From Syngnathus acus (taxonomy: Eukaryota; Chordata; Actinopteri; Syngnathiformes; Syngnathidae): 64,000 bases of DNA. Position numbers and translations under genes: made by a program. The DNA is taken from contig NC_051091.1 of NCBI RefSeq assembly GCF_901709675.1, positions 5,180,967 to 5,244,966 on the forward strand, in the 5' to 3' direction. This document shows positions 27,383 to 39,600 of this stretch, in pieces. The number at the start of each line of letters is the position of its first letter. Positions within the stretch are counted from its first letter, which is position 1. Under the pieces are notes generated by a model. That model did not search any database. It saw only the letters and a list, made by a program, of their open reading frames with translations, and was not told the DNA's origin.

Positions 27383-30300
27383 GTGTACGCGTGCATAGTC
27401 ATGCACTCGTATACACAAGCGGACAAACTGTCTGCGTGTTAACCCCCAGGCCTCATTTTGATTTTTCTTCTTTCAGCTTGTTTGTAGCTGTTTTTTTTTT
27501 TTTCCGCATCATTCATTTTGAAGATGTACTTTTAATTTGTTTTTGCTTCTTTTACTGCATATATTTATTAGTTCTTGTCGTGAATAAAAAAAAAAGGTTA
27601 ATTTGAATTTGTTTGCACAAGGCAGGCTGTGAACCAACCTGGAAAATTAACATCCTATATATTATCACCCATTTTCTTACAGTAGTAATGGTAAAGTCTT
27701 TCTATAGCCAGCAGCGAGAGTTTCCTCTTCTTAAATTAAAATTTAATTTTTCTCCATGGTCAGCAGCGGGTATCTCCACTTCTTAAAATCAAAATTGCAT
27801 CATTAATTTGCTTCTTTGTTGTGCAGTAAGCCATTAAATGTTTCTTTTGGAAACTAAGAATACAACATGAAATTGGTCCCTGGTTCAAAATGTAATGAAT
27901 GATGTAATCCAAAGCAGCATTTCCAAGTGTTAGATCCTAGAATGAACGCTTCTAACCCACACGCTACGATTGCAACTCAATAAACAAAAGTGGCCACAAC
28001 GGGGCTCAAAAGATACAATCTGACGTATGCATTATCTTTTGATATGATTGGAAATTTGAAAATCAAACCCAAATCCACACTCTACATTTGCATTGACGCC
28101 ACGTGATAATAAATGGCCATCATAAAGCAGATAAGGTCAAAGGTTGCCTGTGTTGACACGCTTTGGAATGCAGCATGCGCACACCTTCGCCATTTAGCGT
28201 TTTCCAGTCACTGGAGGATGAAACGTGACCTTCAGCTGGGGCTCACCCCTGTCACCCGCTTGGCGGGAGTCACGCGCATCACATTCATCATGCCGCGAGA
28301 GACATGAATATATACACAACACCGTGAGCGTGTCATAACTAATGCATGCTGGGATACACAGGTCTTCGGCAACGTACGCGCACGGGAGGTCTCGGAAGAA
28401 TCCACGCCGTGGCTTCTGTCCGCCCAAGTGACAGCTTTATGGTGACATTGTCACTCTTCCCTTCTCCGGCTCTCCTTCTGTCCAGACCTCTTTACCTTTC
28501 GCCCGTCCCACTGTCCCGTTTGTCTTTCATCACCCCACGGTGAAGTTTGCTGCACTCACTCTCTGCACAGAAAGTAGCTCCAACTTTTTGAGCAGAGACC
28601 TAAGCGCACAGGAGAGGCCGCCCTAATCTACCCGGGGAACATCAATCAAGATTCTCTTACGCAGCTTCTCTCTCCTCATCCTTCTATCCAGTATTTGCAT
28701 TTGAGGAGAACAACCTCCCCATCTCTCCCCGCAGTGGGGGATGAACACATCAAAGACGGCAACAGGTGTGTGGTGTCAAACACAATGCCAGGACCCCTGC
28801 TGTGCCGGGGGGCTTCTTGAATAAAGACTGTCAGACTGCTCAAAATTTCCTCACTAAGTCAAGCAGGAGAGTGCGGGCACAGTCAGACACGTAGGTTTGA
28901 AAGTCAAAAATGATGGATGGCTGTTTGGCAGCGGGAGGCGGTTGCGGCGAAGGGCTTTGGATGAAAAGGTCTCCAGCGGTTAGGTTAACCCCCCAGACGC
29001 GTCATCTCAGGGTGAGGCCCTCTGAGGCGGTTGCCAGTGCCGACGCTATTGTTATCCGGCGCGCTTGGGAGAATGAATGAAAAAAAAATAGGGTGGCACA
29101 CACTCTCATTGGCATAAATAGTTGTTTACAACAAGACACAAATTGGCACCCTGTCAGTCAGTCTCTGGCTTCCTCTCTCTCCTCTAACCCTTTGACTGTG
29201 TTTCCCTTTCTGTTTGTCTCTCCCGTCCTGGCTGTGTGCTGCTGAGCGTAATACAACACTCCCCGGTTCAACCCTCTCTCATTACCATATTCTAATTACA
29301 TTCGTTAAGGGGAGCATTTGGGAGTTTAATGAATACATTTGAAAGATGGCTCTCTGCTGTGATCCTTGGGTTTGTCCGCTCGACCGGCTTCCTATAGATG
29401 CGCGCTCACCTGGGCGAAAGCGTAAAACGTACGACCGACCGACCGACCGCCAAAGCTCACGTGGCGGCCAGCTCAAAAATCAATGCCGCTCGTCTCTGAC
29501 AAATAAAGATTTCATGTCGTTTGTGTGTTGTTGTGTGGGGAAAAACTTGCCTCGCCCCCATGCTGAAGCTATGCATATTTAATTATCCTCAGGCCTCAAA
29601 AACAAACTAGGAAAGACAAGCGCCATTATACAGATATACAGTACAAGTACCTCGAGTTTATCTCCTCTTCTTCCAACAAGCCGGGCGGCTGCACGCAGCG
29701 AGCGTGGCGGGAGGGGTAAAAGCAATCATAAGGAAAAGCTAACATTGCAGGTTATCAAGCTAGTTCTGCCGACTGACTCGTACTCGGCGCGGTGCGTCTT
29801 TGCCAAGGACGAATCCTTGTGCTTGAACTGAATAGAGCGTTACTATGGGGGCCCCCCCCGCGCTCATCCTTTCACTCCACTGAAAAACGCGATAAACCTT
29901 TCACACTTCCAATTCTGATGATTTCCAGCTTGTGGAATCGCTGTCACTTTTATATCAGCAATAACACTTTATGACGGTAATGTTTATCACTGTCTAAATA
30001 CATCATTTTTTAATCCCGGAATACTAATTTGCTCGACTTGTTGACTTTAACCACAAATCAGGAGTCAGCACAATCTGTGCATTGTTTGATGTTTGTTTGG
30101 ATGAAAGCGGCCCCCCGAATGACAAGTTGTAATGATCCCACTGCGGACAAATGCATACGCAGTCAGAAATGATGATGTTCTACAAACATATGCAAGGGCA
30201 TAAATACTTGGAAATGTAAAGTACACATCTGAAAGGACTCCTCTCAGCTGCAAGAGCGGTCGCTGCGTGCACGGTGATGATGCACTGCACAAAGTAGAGC

Positions 30301-31257
30301 CCGGTGTCATCACCCTCTCTTAAAGTACTGTGATTCATGCAGTGGGTGTCAAAGTGTGCTAGCTATCTTTAAACATGATGTAAGATACACGTATATAAAT
30401 AAAGAATTGGCGGCTTGTGTAAAGAAAGCAACACTCTGGCTGTCAGACAGGAGGAGTGGGCCCGCTTCTTACTGTATCATCGCCGTCACGACCTTTGTTT
30501 GCTTAAATCCGCTTCTTTTCTTTTCATCCATTAAATGAAATTCATAGTTGTTACACAGCCGGATAATAATTGCTCTAATTTAATGCACTTTTAGAGACTA
30601 AAAAGGAGTCGGACATCAGTTATATCCTGCCGGGGTAACTTTCCGCCTCGTAGGAACTGCAATGGTGTGTGGCTTTTGAATTCCGCTTGCACGTTGAGAG
30701 CGGCCGTTTAACACTAATATTGACGCCGCTCTTGCCTATTGGACAATGTTAAGACTTTGGAGCTACAAAATCCACAACATATAGCGCAGATGCTGCCAAC
30801 TGGCCGCAGTGATATGCAGCCCTGCCACTTTATAATTGTAGTGCCTCCTTCCTTTGAGCAAAACAAAGATTTTGTGGACAAACTATTTACCCGTCAAAGA
30901 CAGGAATGAATCACTTCCCTGTCATTTTGGCCAAGATACAAATTAGATGCTCTCATTTGGAAATGTGTTTATCAATCTCCCACCCACCTACCGCTTTATA
31001 CGATACAGTCAAAATTTAAATATATGCACCACTCGTATGCAAATGCGCCGTCGGTGTCATTCGGAAACTTCTTCTTCCTTAGAGAACAAGATGATGGATA
31101 TTTTATTACAGCTGAGCTAGTCTTAGACTAATGACACTGCAGGAATACAATTCAGACCTGGTACACAGCTAATATCCAACAAGCACACACACGTACGTGC
31201 ACACACACACACACACACACGCACACACACACACACACACGCACACACACACACACA

Positions 31258-31331
<74 letters not shown>

Positions 31332-33590
31332 AATCCCCGAGGAATCAGTGAAATTTGATTACACTGACTGTTACAAACACCCTCGGTATGGGAGTAGACA
31401 TTTCATACATCAGCATGAGGGAGGAGGAAGAGGGAGGACGAGGGAGGACAGAGATGGGCAGACTAAGAAATATGTGATACCAAGTAGAATGGCCATTTGA
31501 TGGGAGAACACTCTGGACAAATACTGGGTGTCTCCTGAGTGGAAGCGTTCAGATATCGCCAGCAAAATTGAAAACGGCCACACTACACAAACACAATATT
31601 TCACCCTGCGAGTAAACATGGGAAACAATATATTTACAATCCATCTAAATATGGGCTCCATTCCTGGGATAGTGTTGGGAGAACGAGTTAGTCACAGTAG
31701 CAGAAGATACTCTCCACCTTACTGTGTGTTTAGTTTGGAAAACAGGATGTTGTTGTTGGTTTTTTTTTTTTCTCGCTTTCATATCCAGCTGTCCTTCACT
31801 GTCCTTTAGCGGATACAGAGATCAGCAGATTACTGAAGGTGACGGCTCCATGCATGTGCCTCACGCCACAGTAAAGCAATGTCGGTTCGCTGTAAAAAAA
31901 AATGAAACGCTAACACGTTGACGCATGTATAGATGGATGACAAACGAGGGTGGAAATGAGTTATGTCGCAACAAACAGCATCCAAGCGAGCCGTAGATAT
32001 CATCCAAATATGTGAGCTGTATACTGATGACATCAGAACATTGATTGGATGCTGAGTAAGCTGTAATCTTTCATTGCTTTTCTGTCTTTGATCTCTCCTC
32101 TATTGAGTATTTTGGACCAAGACAAATAGTGCCTCATGCATCCCCAATGAGCTGCACCATGTGTGCTTTGCTTTAGTTCTAATTCTGAGAGAGATGGCGA
32201 TGATATCACATGAGGTTCAACTCCAGATTTGAATAATAGTCCTGCTGCTCATTTTAAAAATGATGTTCAAGGTCACAGGGAATCTGGAGCCTATCCCAGC
32301 TGATTTAAGGTGAGAGGAAGGGTGCACACTGGACTCGTCATTAGTCTTAGTAAACTAATAATAACAACAACAATTTTTCATATTTAATAATTGACACTGA
32401 CCTGCACAAACTGTATTGATTTCATATGCTTTTGTTTGCATGGAGTCCATCTTTACAAACTACAGTTTTGTATTTTCAGATTCTCTGTAGTCATAAAAAC
32501 AAACAGCTGTGGTTTTTATCCGTTCCCATTAAAATTAACTTGGAGTCGGACAACCACTAACATGCGCTAACACGCCTCAATTGAACTGACCAAACAAAAA
32601 TGTCACCAAAAGTACATTATACTGAAATAATGACATTTTTGTCTAAATTTACTGTGCTTTGGGTCATCTGTGATTTACTTTTATCCATCACATCACACGC
32701 TAACCCTACCAATGAATGTAGAAAGTTATTAAAGTTGTAAAGTGATCTGGACAAAGTTGTACCCTAACCCACACACTGAGCAGGTACTCGGAATGAGAGC
32801 ATAATGATGTCACGCACACATTTGAATGTTTTATCTGTCTCCCATGAATTAAATCTAATTTACACAGGACTTAGATAATACAGAGGTTGTATGTGGGGAC
32901 ATTACGGACACAAAACGTATAGTAGCCACTGAATAGTCTGACTTCTCATTACGGCACACTGCTGGACATTTCTTTTGTTTCGGTGGGTGGTTGGGCTCAG
33001 AGTCTAACAGGGACCTGAATCACAAAGTTGCACACACGCGCAGGTACACACAAGGTTCACGCACAACACCCACACACTCGCAGTCACACATTCCCACGGT
33101 TTAATATATCTCTGTGTCTCCAGTTAACAATATTTTGTGTCAAATTAAAGCAGGCAAGATAAATAGAGGGTCTGCGCCACATGGAGAAAATAGAGCAGGA
33201 GCAGAATGTGAGGGAGGGGGTGGGGGTGGGGGGGACTGGTGAACGGTGAATCCCAGCCCCTCGTGGACTGCAGTGAGAACCGCTGAAACACGGATCCAAA
33301 CAATCTGTGAAACCCCATTAACACATTTCAGTGAGCAGTCGCATTTAAGGCACGTGGGTTAATTACACATGCCGACAAGGAAATTGCACCTATGAATTTA
33401 ATTAATGTAATTACTGTTTTTGTTTTTTTGTTTTTTTTGCATTGCAGCTGAATTTGGTTTCGGTTGCCAGTTGGGTCAGCAGGGCAGAGACGATGTTTGA
33501 AGTTGGAGGAGAAATAGAAAGTCAAAACAGATACAAGCTGACGCCGGGTGTTAATTGGGCTATGTGTGACTCACACGCACAGCGAAAGAG

Positions 33591-33642
<52 letters not shown>

Positions 33643-36600
33643 AGATGGAGAGATAGAGACTAAGAAGAGGGAGTCAGAGAGCCTGGAGGACTAATTAGTG
33701 ATTATAACTTGGCGCTCTCCAAACATAAAATATTTCTCAACCTAAAAGACAGAGGAATGATTAAAAATAAAAGAATTGGAATCAACATAAGGAGCTGGGG
33801 AACACACGATGGGTTTGTGCACAGGCTGTGTGCGCATGCGTGTGTGTGCTATGTCAGTGTGTGAACTCACTTGAGCATGTGTGTTTGCATGTCAGTGTTT
33901 CGGCTTCTATGCCCTCTCATTAAATTGTGCTTTACTCTGGTAAACGGTAACAGCAGAGTTCTCAATGTCAACTGGAGAGGTTGGCGCTATGGGCACGCTC
34001 TGGGAAACACACACACATACGTGCACGCGCACACACACACACACAAGCGTGTACTGACAGAAATACTATGAATCCTACCGGTGCATGAACAGCACATCCA
34101 TTTTATTCTAAAAATGAACATTTCTGTAAGTTTCCAAAAAGCACGCTTCTTTTATCTCGGCTCCGACACGGCTGACAAAATGGAGTGTGTCAGCTTCTGG
34201 CGGCCTCGTGCCAGAGTGAGTCGGACATTAGCAAGTCTCGCATCAAAGTCATAAATCAAGGACACCCTTCAAAACAGCAGAGGCCCCGAAAACTGCTTGT
34301 CTGCTCCCCGGTATCATTCTGACTTTCCATAATGGATCCGTAGCACTTTTCCACAGTCTGCTAGCTGACATTTAATACCATCCCTCAGGTGTAAATTATT
34401 TCCGAGACATATCTTCCGCCATGTCTTACCTATGTGAGGAGAATAGAACCTATCGCTGCAAAAACACGACGGATTACAATAAATGCATATTTAATTTGCG
34501 GCATCGCTTTAATGGCTTACAAACAACGGTGATGACAAAAATTAAAATTAGCTACACGTGCAAACGCAGTTTTTGGCAGCAGACAAGGTTTATAAGATCA
34601 GAGCCTAGAGTGCACAGAGGCGCACACTACTTTTGTCCTTCATCAGCTGTTTTTCTTTTTTATGTGTCGTACATGTTCGGCATTACAATCACACTTCTTT
34701 ACCAGATGTCTCTCTTATCACTTCCGATGTACTGCGCAATCATGGACTCCATTTGTGTCACACTTGCACCATCGATCACGCCATTAGCACAACTACACAC
34801 GCGCACGCACGCACACACACACACATGGTTGCCATAGCAACACACACAGTAAATGGGGCAGTCGTCTTAAATATATATGCTTTTTGATCTTCTCATTCAA
34901 GCTATCATGTCGGTGTCACCCATGGGACGAGATCCCTCCGTTTGGTCACACCGAGACCAGCGTATCCATTGGAAATGTTCACCAATTAAACCATGAATAT
35001 TTCATTTCAAGTCATTCACAGACAAATCATGCTAGTTTGTTTTTGCGGCCAGAGTTATGTAGTGACGTAAAAAATGTTGGCACGGTATGGATGTCATTTA
35101 TGCTTCGCACTCCTCAGTGTCATTTTGACGGTCAGTTACCTTGAATCATTGTCTTTGCGTGTCCTCGCCTTTTCTTTAATCGCGGCAACACATTTTATTT
35201 ATCCAGTATTTCTCTTCATTTTAAAAGGTTAATAATTTAGTCAAGCATTAAGTCATACAGTTCAACATTATTGAGCATATGTTCTAAGGCTATTATCCTA
35301 TCATTCTATGATTATGATCCAAGAAGGGTATTATTGATGAAGCTCACAGATCAAATGTTGGAGGAATAAATACACGAGGTCGGCTGATATAATTGAGTCA
35401 CCAGCAGCTGATTCTCTATTTAATGTCGGTTGCCACACCAGCAAAGAGCCACGGTCAAGCACGGATCGTTTGCCTCGTTTGCCGCACAGAGATGTCTCCA
35501 CGCGTAATGTAAGTGTGCTGCATTTCAAGAGAATGAAAGAAGCCGCTTTGATTAGTGGGAGAAGGAGTTGGCTGTGTTCACACCCACAACGGCACAAACC
35601 TTTTTTTTTTATGTGCTGGCTTGCTTGCGTGCGTCTGCAAAATTAGTAACACCCGGTCAGATTTACGCAGCTCGGCGAGCCGGACTTGCGCCAGTCACAA
35701 AAATAGAGCCTTAAAATATTGCCTGTAAATTTAATGGAGGTTTTAAAATTTTGATTGTAATTAAAATGTTCATTTTATCCTATAGGTTATAAATTGTTTT
35801 GAAATTTCAACAAATCACAAATGAGTGTATTTGCACTTTTTAACTTATTAAATTACTTGTTTCTCCATAGCAATAACAAAGCTCCACCAAAGTACAACAT
35901 GATTTTGAACGGCGATGATGAATCAATAACATGTATTTAAATGCACCCAACACAAATGAAACATGCTGGTATTAAGTCAAAACGGAGTAATAAAGGGTAA
36001 TATTTTTTGCTGTGGAGGACAGCAATTGCAAGCACGGCACATAACAAATGTTAGCGTTAGCAAAACATGAATATGAAATAGTTTGTGGCAATGACAAAGA
36101 TACTATACTACATATACCACATATTTATTTCAACGTTTGATTCATGTAGTGAGTAGTAGCTTCACGTTCATAACAGTCCCAACAGTATTTTACGTGTCAG
36201 TATTACAAAGTTTGTCGGGCTTATTTTGTATCTCAACAACCAATTTACTGCAATCGAACAAGTTATTGCCTACGGATGAAAAAAAGTCTTTATTATCATC
36301 CGTCCACCTGAGTATGGTTTTGTTATCTAAAACTAGTCTATAGTCTATTACCACGGACAGATACACATACACCCCCAATCTATTATTGAACAAAAGGCTG
36401 ACGCCTCCACTCAGCCCTTTGGGGAGGAATCCATCCCTCCATCCCAGAATAATTTCACACACCAGTAGATACACAAAAGAGAGAGAGAGAGAGAGGGAGC
36501 GAGGCAAGGGAAGAAGGAGAGGCAAAGGACAGAGAGCAGAAGGAGGAGTGGACGGAGTAAAAATGAACGGGGGTTTCAGCTCAGTGCTTGTGGGAGGCCA

Positions 36601-39600
36601 AGGTGTCAGGGGGAGCCATGCGTGACAAAACAGAGATCAGAGGATCATATGGCATCGCGCACACGAGCAAAGAAACAAATGCGCCACACACACACACAGA
36701 TGCCGCACACACACACTTTGTGAAGCGTACGCATACCAAGGAAAAGGTGAGAATAAGGACATATCTGGTGATTGCATGACTGGCGCAGCTCTATCGGAGA
36801 CATGAGATCCGAATGGTAATCTCTTTCTCCACACACGCGTGTGCGCACGGTAACGAGGGAAATCATATTGCACTTCTTTGTGGAGTCATTAATAAAAAGC
36901 ATGTAGATCTTCACTAAAACAGTGGGTGATGACATACCATACAAATGATGTCCTACGCTGCATCGGCATACATACGCCGCGTTCGTAATGGGGATCATTT
37001 TTATGATACAGCACATCACTAATCCTCATGAGCAGCATCTGCTCAGAATAAATTGTTGTTTGGCTCGGTCAAGACTCACGGACACGGCATTAGGTATACC
37101 TGCAGAATCCATCCATTCATTTTTAATAATGCGCTTTCTCCTTTGGTTCACACTGCGGGCGACCTGAAGCCTACAATTGCCGACTTTGAGCAACTGCTTG
37201 CCGATCAATCACAGTGCACAGAGAGACAAACAATCATTCAAAGTCAGGTTCATAATTTAGAGCACAGGCCTACTGGCCTGCTGTGTTTACGAGCTTTACT
37301 ATGTGTTTGCCTGGACTTTTCTCTCCATGCCAATGATACACAAAAGAGACACACACCCACACACACATGCAGAAAAAGAGCAATTGTATCCTTCCAAGTA
37401 AAGCAGGGAAAGCCACACATTCACCGCCTCAGTGAATATATTACCATCTTTCCTCTAAGTCTGGCCTCAAGTGGTGTTCTGGCCGACACTGATGTGGTGA
37501 CAAGCCCACTTACCTGAACTAGCAATGAGGAGAATATCTCTACCACACACAATGGGACCGGGTCACTCAGAGTTCACTGCTACAAGGGCAATTTTTATAT
37601 TTCAGTTTTGTTTTTGCACAAGTTGACACATTGAAGCTAGGCGGCACAAGAAATGGCAGATTCCAAGTTTGCTGCTAAAAGAATGGGTGGTGAAAAAAGG
37701 CACTGGTACAAAATCGAAGCGTGAACTCCCTGAATAATACGCGAGATGCATTTTTGTGTCTTTCTTGTCTTTTTCGTGTATATTCATTTTAATGTAGAAA
37801 AAAACATATTTCAGTATATTTGGTGGGAATAAAAAGGCCATTATTTTGTTAAAGATTCAGATTTTTTTATTGGCTATGATTGGTTGGATATTTTTAGTGG
37901 CACTCTTACAATTTAACACTTAGACTATACTGGAGCACTGAATGTTGTAGATGATGCAGATGTTATTTTCAGTCCTGATTTCCATATGTGGCACAAAACG
38001 CTTAATGTCAACAGGAACGGCGAAGAAAATCTGTTTTTGTTGCAGGAGCAACAAGATAATCCGGCTCAATCATCCGGAGCTGCGCGCAGGTGAGGCAAAC
38101 ACACGTTGAAGCATGCAGAGCAGTACACACGGATCAGGACAGGAGCAACCCGAGCACACGCGGCTCGCTAGCCCAATGAAAGCACAAGAAGCACAATGGT
38201 GTCTTTAAATATGCTGCAAACTTTGCCTGCATGGAAGAGGAGCTTTGAAGGAATTCACTGAGGAACGCCGAACCTCCCCCTGAACTGAGCCTGTGCCTCC
38301 TCAGCAGAGAAAGAGAGAGAGAGAGCGGAAGGAGAGGCAATGAGAGCTGTTGATAGAAAAGACGATGACGCAGGAGTGTAAATTCTCTGCTGTACACAAG
38401 CGGCTTCCTCAAAAATACACCTGTCTCATTCCAATCCCATGACAGAATATTTCCTCCCCCTTCAGGCGACGCAATTGTTTCGATGTGATGTTATCACCGG
38501 TCTTGTCTCCGATTACTTTGTGTTGTGCAGCGCAGCTTTTTATTCCCACCATATGGCCATCATGTTGGCACGGCACCATGTGTCATCAATCCAATTACGT
38601 CACACTCTGCCCCGGTGGCTGCTTGCAACCCGTTAGCAGAGCAGAAAAAAATCAAATGTCAATTAGAAATTCGAATCAAATCTCAAAGTGTTTAGTGTAT
38701 TTAGTAAATAAAAACTGCCCTGATTGTTATGATTCCCCACCTGCATCCCGCTGACATTTCTCCTGACGTGGCCCAGTCACATGATGAATTTTGTAATTGG
38801 CTTCAGTCCCACGAGTAATCCGAAAAATGTCAGCCTCTAATGGAGGGGACTCGATTTTGAGTTGGGTATACATGGGAGAGGGTGCTCTGCTTGGCGCTGC
38901 TTTAACCTTACCAGTCGTGCTCATGTGGTTACTCACACACACACACACGCACACACACACACGCACGCACGACCTATTCACGTGAGCCCATTCGGTGTTG
39001 TTGCTTAACTCACAGTATGACCTTCATTGAGATAGATTGCATGAGAAATGTAATGACTTTCCTCAGAGAAAAACCACAAGCTAAATCAGCTTTGCATTGC
39101 ATAATAATGCCGGACTTGGTAATCAATAACACAAACACACAAACACTCATCCATAATGGAGTGCTCAGCCTGCACATAGAGAAATTGTCCCGACAGAGGC
39201 CAACCGCATCGCCATGGATGTCGCAAACCACCAGTGTCGAGCGATGCAGTGAATACACAAGACGCTGGTGGTGATTACATGAGATCCATTTCCACTTTCC
39301 TTCGCTAAGATCTCTATACTGTCGCAAAATGCGATGCAAATTATTGGCCATTTTGTGTTTAAGATGACAAGAGGCTGGAAAAAGCATACGGCACTTATTA
39401 GAAGAGCAAAACTTGAAACAAAACTTTGTTATTAGGAGAACAGTATAGGTGGTCAGGGTTGCCCATGTGGGGTAGGGAAATGGCTCTGTAGGCGTTCTTG
39501 ATATTTGTGTATATTGAGTCGAGTATATATTATTGCCCCCTGGTGTAAATTTCAGATGCTGATAGAATCCATGGATGCATAATGAGAACCGGAATTAGCA

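Noticed and set aside
31123-31326. Cysteine/valine-repeat open frame
   Set aside because: It is a translation artefact of the AC dinucleotide repeat.
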